Shown: positions 44,147-54,720, numbered from the stretch's first letter. The stretch: 64,000 bases of DNA from Plasmopara viticola (GCA_001695595.3 MBPM02000079.1:248001-312000), one strand, 5' to 3'. Translations and numbers: made by a program. Notes: generated by a model not told the origin, from the letters alone.

Positions 44147-44619
44147 ACATGTTTTGTAGATACGGAGAGTGGATAAATCTAACATTTGATAAAGAAGTTA
44201 TTGCTTTAAAAAACTTAATGTTTGTAGTTAACGTTTTAATTACATATTCCTGTTATCACATTTAACCCGTCAGCGGTACCACTTCGCGCACATCAATCTA
44301 AGTCTGACTCAGGACAAGGTTTCCCAATTTGCCAATAAACAACAAGTAATGAAACGATCGATGAAAGACATCGAAGAGGAGTTAAGTGCTTCAGCAATGC
44401 AACCGCATCAGTTTTGATCACATCAAAAAAAAATTACTTCGTTGTAAGCGCGCCGACACTAATTGGGTAAGCGTCTGGTGCAATACTCGATCCTTGCAAT
44501 CTGAGAATTTGACTTTGTAAGAACCCATTCGCAATTAAAAAATGTTCAAAGCTCGTCAAGGCTTTACAGTCTTATTAAAAAGATACCTCTTTTTAAACGA
44601 ACGACAGAAATATGGGTGA

Positions 44620-45252
44620 TCCTGATATATAGAGTATTAGTATACAATAATGTAGGGATCCATCTATATCGAATTTATATGTGGGTAGTACCACATTGAC
44701 CTTTGAGCGACGATGATACAGCATCATACAAGCGTTGAAAGAAGGTAATACGCGAGGCGGTGCTAATATTTATCATCAATTTCGCGAACATGGTGCTGAT
44801 AACTTTGATATTCATCTGATTAGTGAGCACGAAGTTAAAGATTGCAAGAACTTGTTTCAGTTTGAAAAATTGGTTATTGATTTAACCATGTGTGTGAATA
44901 AGCAAGCGGCTCGAGGAAATAGACAAGAGCAAAACCGCATATTTTGCGATATCCATCAAGAAGAACAACGAGAAGTTGCCTTTGAAGCTATTCAGTATAA
45001 CTCTGGTGATACATACACACGTAGATAAAGGCCCGTCAAAAACAAACTCAACGACATCGTTATGGAGATGCATCCAAAGAAGAAAGATATGGTATTAATG
45101 ATGCATGTGATGAAGCGAATTACGAACGCAAACAGGCTTTGCAAGAACGTCAAAATTTTCACGTGCAGTGTGATCATGGGACATCATTTTCTGAAGCTGG
45201 GAAAACCACAAAACGTACGATAATTAAAGGCGCACTTGAAATGATTAGCTGA
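44620..45252 (+). pseudogene. GIY-YIG nuclease-like gene, degraded
   Basis: The frame at 44675-45028 has the GIY-YIG second motif LYVGSTTLTFERR, then (after a TGA at 44714-44716) the helical part FREHGADNFDIHLISEHEV and a catalytic-type Glu in FQFEKLVIDLTMCVNKQ. An IYRV-like first motif lies upstream at about 44627-44640 in another frame, showing a frameshift. After a second frameshift near 45010-45028 the reading continues through a charged Gln-rich linker to a Cys/His segment FHVQCDHGTSFSEAGK, ending at TGA 45250-45252. Known for the family: single-strand or double-strand DNA nicking by homing, repair and mobile-element nucleases; stand-alone versions with a C-terminal Cys-rich tail are common in large DNA viruses and Polinton-type elements. 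It is certainly inactive as it stands. Confidence 0.6.
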
Positions 45253-45263
45253 TCACCAACAAT

Positions 45264-45798
45264 TCAGTCAGTTTTGTTTTGTTCAACGGTTAAAAGTTCT
45301 ATCAATTCGCCTGTGAGGCGATCTAGCGTTAGCTCTCATTCGTTCACAGTCAATACAAGCATGTTTGTTCCCTGGCAACCGGCGTTGACACCTTGGATCT
45401 GAATGGCCTGCAAAGCATCGTGTTCGGTTCAACAACCTACAGCAGCAATTAGAACACGGTTTGTTAGCGACCACGTCTGATAGTAAAGAAGTCCATTTAC
45501 GAGCTTGGGAGTCAGATCATCGTTAAGTGAAGCAATCTTGGCGATCTTGTTGGTAAAGTGGTGGATATCATAGTCATGACTGATGTCTAAAGTCTGTTGC
45601 GAGCTAATGCAGACGTTGAAGTTGTGAATGCTCGAATCAGGTTGAAGAGTCCAAGGAGCCGAATCGAAAGGACTTTGAAACTGTTGGACAGCAGCAAACG
45701 CAATACTACCGATCTTTTCGAGAGGCCGAAAGCTGAAGATCGAATGCAGCATTAAGCTGAGTCGACTGCTTACGCGGGTTGGTAGAATTATTAAGCAT
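45264..45798 (-). pseudogene. Major-capsid-like protein gene, degraded
   Basis: ATG at 45798 overlaps the stop of the upstream gene by 8 nt (ATGCTTAA). After a short N-terminal reading and a frameshift near 45735, the frame continues through SSIHNFNVCISSQQTLD and DDLTPKLVNGLLYYQTW-SLTNRVLIAAV, passes a TGA at 45429-45431, reads DALQAIQIQGVNAGC and ELTLDRLTGELIELL beyond another TGA, and ends at 45264. The order N-F-x-V-x-I-S-x-Q, then a Gly-Leu-x-x-x-W segment, then N-R-x-L, then a beta-rich tail ending in a D-x-x-T-G motif resembles major capsid proteins of Polinton-like viruses. This is a by-eye resemblance, so a capsid role is inference. It could instead be another virion protein. It ends 11 nt from the GIY-YIG gene end. 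Confidence 0.45.
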
Positions 45799-46638
45799 AG
45801 CAGTCGTTGTGTCGAGCCTTCTTACCGGGCTTTGAGATGATAGCCTGAGGCTTCTCTAAATGAACGAAAGAAAAATACAGGAAAGTAGTCGTGAAAGGAA
45901 TGTAAGTTCCATCAATCGTAAGCTTAAATTCGCTAACCACAGCACCCCAAGAAACTGTAATCAAACCAGTGACGCTATCAACATTGTACATTAGGTTTAG
46001 ACCTCGCAGAACCAATCATCGCCACTCGATGATGTTTTTCCTGTTACCGTCATATTTCCTGATGCATCAACATCAATAGCTGAAGTGCCGTGTTCGACGC
46101 GGAAACATAGACAAATTTGTGGATTTGCCATCAAGTCAAGCTTCTCGATAATCGGATGTAAAATCAGTAAGCTCAATCTCAAGCATGTAGTTCCACGTCC
46201 CAATAATTGCACTAAGTGAACTAGCGCCAGCTACGAACGCACCGCGACTAAATTGATTATCAATGGTAGGGTGGCAGGTGCAGCATCAGTAGATGGCCAC
46301 GACGTAGAAGAGGCAGCGCCATCATTTGGGGGGGGCTAAAGCCATCATTTGCAACCGATGCCGTAGCAGAAATAGTGTAAAATATATAGTGAATAAATAG
46401 ATATTAATTCCGACGGTGAGGTAGTAGAGATTGCTGCGTTATTCGAATACCCGTCTCCGGTAGTAGCGGTTGCACTACTGCACTTGGTTGGTTGAGCAGG
46501 ATCCGGGTATAGAAACGATTGGGGATCGTCTATTTCAACATACCGAGGGCTGTACCCGGTTTGAACACGGATCTTGTATCAAAATAACTTGTAGTCTGCC
46601 ATCGAGACAACGCTTATACCATTGAGTTCAAGCGACAT
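45791..46638 (-). pseudogene. Virion-structural-like gene, degraded
   Basis: ATG at 46638 shares its A with the TGA of the preceding gene (TGATG). Fragments in shifting frames read SLELNGISVVSMADYKLF, then YVEIDDPQSFLYPDPAQ, an Ala/Thr/Ser-rich stretch, GTWNYMLEIELTDFTSDYRE, HGTSAIDVDASGNMTVTGK, and finally VSEFKLTIDGTYIPFTTTF to TAA 45791-45793. The D-x-S-G-N-x-T-V-T-G phrase is common in phage and viral fibre or minor-capsid proteins. The protein seems beta-rich. No family was recognised with certainty. Several stops and frameshifts show it is dead. Position between the nuclease gene and the capsid-like gene supports a virion role. Confidence 0.4.
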
Positions 46639-47640
46639 CAAATCGATGACATAAAAGTTGCCACCTCAGGCACCTTCTTGTACCGAAGCTCCTTAAGCGA
46701 CATGTCTTCTCGAGCAGTGTTGCACGTAACGAAGCTGAACAAGATATAACCGTTGATGCTTCCAAGCCCATTGCAGATACGATCCGCTGAAGCGGTATCA
46801 GCAGTCAGCTGACAGTAGCGTAGACCACACAGATACTTTTGCCTTTGCAGTAACGTATTCACGTGCTCGAGTGTCATACCAATTTTTCGTTTTGCCTTAG
46901 CATTCTGATTTGTGTAGCCAGTCATACGCTTAGCTGGAAGTTGGAATGCGTTAGTAGGTTTCTTATCCGGATGTTGGAGTTCATCAAAGCAGGTCTGATA
47001 TCTGGAAAACCAGGTAGGGACACTCCTTCCGTGAACAAATCCAGATCGAAGCTCTCTCGCTGAGCCGTGATAGCTTTGGTGAAAAGAACCTCGTCGAAAC
47101 TATTGTATCAGATCAGAAGGTCTTTGATTGATTTCATCTTGTAGCAATCCCACACGAACTACACTCGTTCGTAGTCGTCGCCGGTGATGCTTGTTCCACA
47201 AAGCTTGCTATCAAAAGCTGACTTAGGCGGGACAGTAGTCTGGTTTAAAAGATTGAACGCGGTGATATACTTGTACGGGAAAAGACCCTTACCAAGACTA
47301 CAGACATATCTAATTTTTTCATCGCATTTGCAGCCACCTAGTTACGTTGTAAGATACGTTTTGTAGCTGGTAATAGCTAGTTCATAGCTAGCGTTGTCAA
47401 GCATTTTCAGGTCCGATGTGGCAATGCACATGTAGCTGGGCTTCTTGATCAGGACAATTTGCCAATTCCACTTGATGTACTTCGCACGGCTGTCCCTTGT
47501 CATATAAAAAAGCATTGTTTGTACCACCGCAAGCCCAACTTTTTCTTGCGTTGTATTTGTCCTGAAGAAGAGTAATTAACCACAAAGTCCGATGGCTGCA
47601 AAGTATAAATTAGATGTGTTTTAATTAATCGTTGCATCAA
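46638..47640 (-). pseudogene. Family-B DNA polymerase exonuclease-region-like protein with C-terminal HNH nuclease, degraded
   Basis: A likely start is at 47633. The middle reads, in one frame broken by stops, SDLKMLDNASYELAITSYKT, LGGCKCDEKIRYVCSLGKG, LFPYKYITAFNLLNQTTVPP, SITGDDYERV and FVWDCYKMKSIKDLLI. This is the region that follows the exonuclease core in protein-primed family-B polymerases of Polintons and related viruses (K-G-x-F-P-Y-x-Y; Y-x-x-V-x-x-x-W). Stops fall at about 47339, 47160 and 47106. Frame then shifts to FTEGVSLPGF and to an ORF (46925-46638) with CGLRYCQL, a D-R-I-x-N-x-L-G-x-I-N-G core and a C-N-T-A-R-x-x-M motif: an HNH/endonuclease-VII-like module. No polymerase palm motifs (DxxSLYP, DTD) follow, because the frame stops and the next gene starts. 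It is inactive as it stands. Confidence 0.6.
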
Positions 47641-47654
47641 GTTACGTAGAAAGA

Positions 47655-47839
47655 ATGGCGGAAGGCGTCTCGATTCTTTCGCAGATTGCACAGGTCCAGC
47701 GACCTGCTGCCGAGTATGACGCGCTTACGAGTACGATCAAGTAGATTAATTTACCTATGCCGAAGAGCACGTAACGAATGCCGAGCGTGAGCAACTTAAA
47801 GCTGACGAAATTATCCCAATGTTAATTTATGTATTGTAG
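47655..47839 (+). pseudogene. Small virus-like ORF with frameshift
   Basis: ATG at 47655 opens MAEGVSILSQIAQVQRPAAE, a stop follows after codon 29, and a second frame continues TYAEEHVTNAEREQLKADEI to TAG at 47837-47839. Both parts are helical and charged as in a single small protein. It starts 21 nt from the divergent PolB/HNH gene. No function recognised. Confidence 0.35.
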
Positions 47840-47890
47840 AACAGCTCATTGATAAGCTTATTTCGCTTAGAACATTGTTGACGGAGTTAA

Positions 47891-48200
47891 ATGCCTCATG
47901 GTCAGAAGGTGGGTGGTCTTTTGACGGTAATACATCACTTTCTATTTGATGCACGCGGCGGACTTTCTCTGCATTGTAAGCATCCCGGCTGTCTTTGAGG
48001 ATGTATCTTAGGATCCGATCATTTTATCCATTGATGATGACTGTCGGCGTGTTCTGGAATTCAAGATGGAGTCGAATTATCGATATGGAGCGGTCGTGGA
48101 TCATATATATCCTCATGCATTTTCTCCTGTTAGATACTCTATTGCCGGGGGGTTTGTTTTGGTGTGGCCATTTTCGAGATCTTATGACATTACTTCTTGA
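47891..48200 (+). pseudogene. Unrecognised coding-like remnant
   Basis: An ATG at 47891 opens a 35-codon frame; a second frame from 48012 reads DPIILSIDDDCRRVLEFKME and AVVDHIYPHAFSPVRY to TGA at 48198-48200. Amino-acid composition and lack of stops suggest former coding sequence, with a frameshift between the parts. It belongs either to the right end of the virus-like block or to a separate dead gene. No family was recognised. Confidence 0.35.
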
Positions 48201-48956
48201 TTAAGCGTCGCCTCATCCGCTTGCTTTTATTCCAGGAAATAGTTACTTAAAGATGCTAATGTTAAATAAGGCATTGCTGAACATGACATTGATTCACGCA
48301 TACCAGCGCGGTGACGATGTATACAGTGTGCAAATCTTGTTGGCAAATGGTACTATGTTGTTCACAAGTGTGAACGCAACTCGTCGCAGCTAGTGCGTTT
48401 CTTTTTAATGTTGTCTCGTACATGCTTCAAGACGGTGCGAAGGTAATGAAGATTGGTAAATTTGGGCGTAGCGCACCTCAGGTGGTCAAGAATTCTTGCA
48501 TAATGCCTGCGATGGGGAAAACGTATCCGGCATGACATAAAAAAAAGTGATGCTAAGTGACTTGAATAAGGCATTATTGATTTTGAAGAGAGTTCTTGGC
48601 TTGTTTTTTTGTTGATCTCCGTCAATGCCTCATGCCCCTATGGCAGTGGTGCGGTAATGTCTGGAGGCCGCTCAAGTTGTTCCCTCCCGTCTGCGGTACC
48701 CAGGGCGTCAAGTTGAGTGCCAAATTGACGTCGTTGCATTAAGAGTAATCAAGGAAAGTCCTGGTGCCGGTGCCTGTTCGTATAGTATGACCAGGCTGAC
48801 AGCCAATCAAATACCGAGAAGAAGGTGTAGGGGTGCTATAACAAGTGATATGTGAAAGTCTGACAAGTACCGACCTTGAAAAGTGTGGACCACATCGTGT
48901 AATTTCTCGGTCGGAAAGCAACAAAGCAACAAAGCAATCAGTTTAAAAGAGCAGCG

Positions 48957-49967
48957 ATGGCAGACGAGCAAAAACCTCACGAAGACGTCCTTGCGCGGCT
49001 CGTGCGCGACTTGGCAACGAAGACGACTCTGTGCTACGTCAAGGACTATCCTGGAGTGGAGCTGGAGCAGTTGAATGATCACGTGAAGAAGCTCGGTCCA
49101 CTGGTGAACCCCGTTTTTGATAAGCAGCCGGCGTTCTTCATCAACGAAGACCGCTTCATTCCCTATTGAATGGTCGTGTATGGCAATCAGTTGGTGGCGG
49201 CCAAGATTGCACAGCTCCTTGGATCCTGGGCAAAGTGGTCTGGAGTAGGAGGCACGGTGACCACCTCGGCAGGGGCGTTCATTCGGGAGCAGCGTCCCGG
49301 CAGGCCCAACGTGAGATTGCCCGACGTGGCATACACACCACGACATGGCGACAAGAATTTGACTTGTGAGCAGAGGTGGACGTATCGTGGCGATCCCTAT
49401 GTTCCTAACTTTGTTGTTGAGACTGAAAAGCTCTCTGGTCGAAGCTCTCAACGCAGCGCTCTTGATCGAAAGATGCGAGAGAAATATTTCCAGCACGGCG
49501 TTCGGTTGGGATGGCTGATTGACCCACGTCCAGGTTTTCAGCGAATGTATGAGTACTATCTCGACGACAATGGAGACGTGCAATGCGCTGACAGCACTGA
49601 ATGGAGAGATCTTGACGGTGGTGATGTGCTTCCCGGATTTAAGATGCACGGACTTGCGTTGGATATGGTCTTAAACCAGGATTCGGGGTCGTCGTCAGAA
49701 GATGAAGTCGATCTGGTGTGTCCCGTTTCACGATGCAACAAGGGATTCCGATCACCTAGTGCATTTGCTGCTCATGCTGAATGGCACCGTAAGGACGCTT
49801 GGCTTAAAACTTCGAGAGATCTACGAAGCCAAGCGTGGGAACTCGAAGTCATCCCGTGTGAGTTCATAGCCATCCAGTGTGGCAACCACGCTTCAACAAG
49901 TTCCTATCCAACCATATCGCAGACCTCAGAGCTCGCAATTCAAAGCGTAGTTGGCGGCGCTGACTGA
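48957..49967 (+). pseudogene. Uma2-type PD-(D/E)XK nuclease-fold protein fused to a C2H2 zinc finger, one in-frame stop
   Basis: One frame runs from ATG 48957 to TGA near 49967 (336 codons) broken only by TGA at 49167-49169. Codons about 115-205 match the Uma2 (DUF820) restriction-endonuclease-like fold: an acidic Asp in LPDVAYTP (about 123), the E-x-E-K strand in PNFVVETEKLS (about 153-158), the charged helix RSALDRKMREKYFQHGV and the end strand LGWLIDPRPGFQRMYEYY. Codons 255-277 form a classic C2H2 finger (C-x4-C-x12-H-x3-H). Uma2 proteins are abundant in cyanobacteria and other bacteria and sporadic in eukaryotes; their function is poorly known. The combination suggests sequence-directed DNA cleavage or binding, as inference. 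The single stop may be a recent mutation (TGG or CGA origin), an assembly error, or readthrough. The long ORF on the opposite strand (48807-49649) is taken as a shadow. Confidence 0.65.
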
Positions 49968-52959
49968 TTTCTAATTTCTGATTGGTGGTTTAAGAGATAA
50001 TAAAAAGACCTATTTATTCTTATATATATAGTTTGAACGTAAACTTTGTGTCTTTTATAATAATGAAATCGTGACCGCTGTGATAGTCGCAAAATCTATC
50101 AAATTACCAAATTGTGCATAAAAGACGACGCATACATGTATGCCGGATCGCGATGCATAAAGCAGATTTTGTTGCTTTTGACACGTTTGCGACGCTGCCA
50201 ACACCTTCGCCAAGGTCGCGCGAAAGCCGAAATACGCTCTGTACTTTGTTTGTCTTTCTGTGTATCTTAAATTGGTGAATTTTTTGTTACGATACGGATA
50301 CGTTGTTTGATCCAATAGCGCATCACGTTTTCGTTGTTAAATGGACAATATGCTCGCAGTCTGGATACAGGTACATTCTATAAATTAGGTCATACTTACA
50401 AACAATCACTAAAGGAGGCAGCTATTCTATTCGACACGGCCGGTTTTTTAAACCTTTAAAACCCGTTCACTTGGCTGTACTTTTAACAATATGTGCTTGA
50501 GGAGTACAAACGTGTACACCTCTGAGCCCTGCTGGTACAAAACAGCACTCGCTGCATTCCGTAAGCAGTGTAATTAGCTTTTAGCAAAAAAATCAAGGGC
50601 ATGGCCCTGTAGGTGCACATAGAGTGGTGCGCGACCCACTCGGCAATGCTCCTTGTGAATAGCGTTCGCTTTATGTATGCCGAGCACAGAAGCTACACAC
50701 ACGAAAACATTCAGCATCGTATTTGACGCAGTGTGATTCATTCTAAAAATAATACAATCGAATCCTGCTTCAGCGCAGCCGTAGCTAACTCCTTCAACAT
50801 AAGTCTTGTTTGGTCTGTTTCTACCTTTCTCACCGGATCGACGTTTTTTCACTCGCGAAAGCGCGGCCAGTTTTTGCTCGAATTTTGTTTCCATACAGAT
50901 TTTATTCGATCTAATGCCACGTAAAAACACTGGTTTCCGTGACAAAGAACGTGCTTGTACCACATACTTCATCAATGTAAGAAAAAACTGCAGATACTTT
51001 CAGCATAATAAAGATTAATGAGCACCTTGAGATACGTAAAACCTCTTCCTGCACTGTTGCGATCGATTTCATCGTCATTGTAAGTCAATCAAGAATCACT
51101 CACCCAAGCATATTTAAATATACAGCGTCACAATCATAAAACTCACAAACATGTCGTAAGCTACGAGTCTCACTACGGACAAACATGATTTATTCAAGAA
51201 AAATAAGCTATTCGCGATGAGCTACGCTTTGATGTGATATTAAATGTAACGGCTGTCCAAGTGATAGACGCGGACCACATGTCGCTGAAGATTGCTGTGA
51301 AAAATTCTCAATTATCATAGCGTATGGTGCATCGGACGACAAAGATAATGCTCTTATTTTAGTGACCACAGAGGTACCAAACGTAAATGCCGTAGTCAAT
51401 TTAATTGCAATTGGTTGCACACGTCGATCTTCTCAAAAAATGACTTACTACCACAAAGTACGAGATTTCTGTGACTTGTATCAACAGTTTGGGTCGTGTA
51501 ATGAGTTATTATCGCACCAACGCGGAAGCGTCTTGGCGACACTGTCTATCTTCATGATCGCCCTGGTTTACGTTATCGACGCATCATACCTACAGGACAC
51601 GAGCAATATCTTTTGCAAACTTCTATACGTCTAGCGCTGACTACCAGTATGCGATGAGTTATGAAACCCTCAATCTAAGAGGTCTTGGCGTGCTTTTGTG
51701 ATTATCAACGCATAAAAGTTTTCCAGAATGCTGACTTTGCGTTCTGGTTGTCACAGCAATTCCATCAGTCAATTTCTGCATACAAAAGACCTGAAGAATA
51801 TTGCACACGACTTCTTCTGGTTGCACATGCACATATGCACACACATTTGGGTACGAACGTAATAAACGTGCAAGCTCAACAAGCCATCGTCTATTCTACA
51901 GCCTGCGACTTTATTGTTTTTGAACAGAGCTCTATAGCCGCGTGAGATACATCAGTGATTGTAATTAAAACTCTGCCGCGAACAAGAGTCAACAAAGACA
52001 AACGACTTCGCGCCGCTAGTTTCCTGCTGTATATTTTGGTCACGTCGCTATACATAGTCGTTGACAAACATTTAGACTTGTATCAGTGTCTCACGACTAT
52101 TTGCCCGACATTTAATATCATTTTCTCATGTCGACAACAATATGCCTAACACCAATTTAGTGAACAGAACGGGGCACTTGCACATTCAAGAATGTTTTCC
52201 AAATGGTGTTCAGAGCTCAAATCTATTTTTGCTTTGAGACGAGTCTGTAAATATCAACGCCATGCAAGTCCTTACGCCATTTTTTGCAAGTACCATGCAA
52301 CCATTGCAGTCATAGCCCTTAACCAATTGGAAAGTGTAGGAGGTAATAAGAACTTAGGTATACCTTGGTGAAAACGTCGGTATATTTTTTTGCTTTCCTA
52401 GTGTCGGCATTGGTCTCCATTGTCGACTCCAAAAGATAACGTATCGACAACAATCCTGACGCGTTCGAGATTTATCTGCTTGCTACAACTACAACCACTT
52501 AAATGCCGCCTAAATTTATACAGCAATTGCCATAACGGCCTCATACCCACTATCGCGTAGAGAAATTCGGTATGATATTTAAATGTACCTCGCACCTCAG
52601 TCGAGTGGATAGTCTTCAAGAACAAAAGGCTTTTGGTATTTTGAGCGAAAGACACCTTAGAAAAAATTCAATATGGTTAGATAGCAAATGCTCGTTTCCT
52701 TTTGTGCCAATCTTTGATTTGAAAACTTTACAATCCAAGCCTTATCATCTGAGTTCTCGATCTTGAGTTTTCCTAAGCATGCGCCTTTTTACAATGCCCT
52801 TTGTGTATATTCCAAGATACACACCATTTTGCTCTCAAACATTTTCAGTTTTCTCAGCGACTGTGTCTGCTGATTTTTTTTGCCCCCTTGCTCAATGTTT
52901 CTGTCCAGCGCGAATTTTTTCGTAGTATGCGTGCATTGGTATCGGATAGCCACCTCACT
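49968..52959. other. Gene-poor stretch with unrecognised coding-like fragments
   Basis: About 3 kb. A minus-strand ORF at 50574-50975 (133 residues) has no recognisable domain. Plus-strand frames at about 51215-51320 and 51330-51634 look mildly coding-like in two frames. The reverse transcriptase and RNase H expected downstream of the copia integrase were not clearly recognised here. Confidence 0.45.
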
Positions 52960-54720
52960 CTGCGAGTAGTGTCACCTTTTCTTATGTCGAGAATGTCTTT
53001 TACAAATTGCGCGTCGCGGCTCAAACCAGCACAAAATGCTCTTCAGTTCTTCAAACTGACATGTTCTTTTTGTGCTCATGTATTCGAGAAAATGACAGCG
53101 CAAAGACCTAGAGTTAAGCTTGCCGCACTTTCTCTTCGAAACATTAACATAATCGTGGCAAACAAACACCTCTGATATTGCCATCAATATTTTCTTGCCC
53201 GTCCAGACTTGGTACGGCGACCCGTCATGGTTGGTAACGCGAGCGGAACATTTTCTTCGGAGAAAATTTGTGTTTGTCACGGCTTTGTTTCAGTACGCTT
53301 CGGACAGATCAGCGTGCAGCGCGCACATCTTAATAGTCTCTGGGTCATCTGCTCGGCTGCCTTGTCTATTTGAAGTGTGTATGGTGGCGTGAATATCTGC
53401 ACAATTCTCGCTTGCTTAAAAAATATTGTATCTCGCACTGCGGAACCATTGGCATTGTCACCACGGAGTCTCTTCACAGAATTTTCTGTGTGCAATTTGT
53501 GTACCCAGCAATTTAGCTAAGTCAGCAGCCACTCAAGACTTATTTCGCAGCAAGTACGACGCACGAAAATACAATTTTACATTAATAAACTTAATGAAGT
53601 AGCACTCGTCACTACTACTTGATGTCTGCATGGGACTGCACACAACTTTGTGAACCACCACTACGTGAGTTAGGTAAAGAGCTTATATAGCTAACTCGTG
53701 TTTGCTTGCCATATGTGCATCCACCACACAGCCTTCCCTTTCTTACAAAGTCACATTCACACCAACTCCGAATAGCGTCTATACCGCCATGGCCTATGTG
53801 ACCAAGTTAAAGGTGTTCATGACGACAGTGTACCTCTTTCGGTTCTTTTAATTTGCCACGATTACCTTGTCAGGCATCACCGAGTCATGCAAAGCTTAAA
53901 AACCTGCTTCCGCGGACGCCAATTGCAAACTGTAAGCGGATAAACTCGACAAAGCGTTCGCTGCTGTCAAAAATCTTAGTTTTGACATCGTTCGTAAATT
54001 CACCATTGCATTAGAGGTTGTGCGAAAGATGCGAAATGTGCCACATGTCTGTGAGCATACCACGAGGTGTCTCCATCATCAACGAGGTGTTGCCGCTGCC
54101 AAAAGCCCTGACCACACCATTATGTGTAAGACGTGCGTCCGCCAGATTAGATGCCCTTTAGTGTTTCATGAATTCCTGAATTCGCAACGTGATGTGTCGC
54201 ACGTGAGCAGGCCAGCCACGCGCTTCTATTTGACACAATTACAGCCAAAATGTCATGTTTATTGTTGTCACGAAAAGACAATGGTCACCAAAGTTTTCTT
54301 TTCGCACAGCTCTCACTTTCCGCGACCGCTGCCTGTCGTTACTGTCGTGAATCCGCCTGGACACTTCTCTGCACTTTATGTCCTCTTGCAGCAGCCGAAA
54401 CGCCACAAGCTCTGTCAGAGTGAGTAATTGACGCCGCAATCGCGAACTGATACAATTCGCTTAGACTTCCAAGAAGCGTGATCACCAAGTCGTCTTTAAT
54501 GACCGGAGTGCCCACAGCTTCGAGCTGCTTCGTCAGAGTCTTGACCTTTTGTTGTGCTCCAGCAGATAATTCTCGTCGACCATTATTAGTGGGTAGAAAC
54601 GCCAACGAAGCTAGAGTTTGTTGGCCAAGATCCTCTTATTGAGCTATTGTTTCGTCTTGATAGTCTTGAACATGCAATATGCGCACAATTTGCCGACCGA
54701 AAGAGTGGAAACTACGCATT
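52960..54720 (-). mobile_element. Decayed copia-type retrotransposon (gag, pre-integrase, integrase remnants)
   Basis: On the minus strand, in order: gag pieces KRILANKL and VKTLTKQLEAVGTPVIKDD then LVITLLGSLSELYQF (54605-54339; UBN2/copia gag), a pre-integrase piece around 54100-53900 (ETPRGMLTDMWHISHLSHNL), the GAG-pre-integrase motif LCGGCTYGKQTRVSY near 53730-53690, the integrase core KRLRGDNANGSA (D of LRTDNG) and FTPPYTLQIDKAAEQM (E of AERMN) at 53495-53280, and the integrase C-terminal part SPYQVWTGKK with VFVCHDYVNVSKRKCGKL at 53230-53080. Many stops, frameshifts and deletions show it is long dead. No LTRs were identified, so the ends are approximate. Confidence 0.75.

Larger units (their letters stand above)
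43904..48200. mobile_element. Eroded endogenous virus-like / Polinton-like block
   Basis: This stretch holds at least four domain-bearing reading frames, all broken by stops or frameshifts, packed almost without spacers: small ORFs and a GIY-YIG nuclease on plus, then a capsid-like gene, a structural-like gene and a PolB-exonuclease-like/HNH gene on minus. Gene ends overlap by 8 nt at 45791-45798 and by 1 nt (TGATG) at 46638, and the convergent GIY-YIG and capsid-like genes end 11 nt apart (45252 and 45264). That density is unlike the oomycete genes around it. No integrase, packaging ATPase, protease or terminal inverted repeats were recognised, so assignment to Mavericks/Polintons, polinton-like viruses or another DNA virus is open. 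Confidence 0.65.

Noticed and set aside
48807..49649. 280-residue ORF on the minus strand
   Set aside because: It lies antisense to the Uma2-zinc-finger gene, has no domain, and its length follows from the codon bias of the plus-strand frame.
50574..50975. 133-residue minus-strand ORF
   Set aside because: No domain, no plausible signal peptide and ordinary composition; not enough to call a gene.
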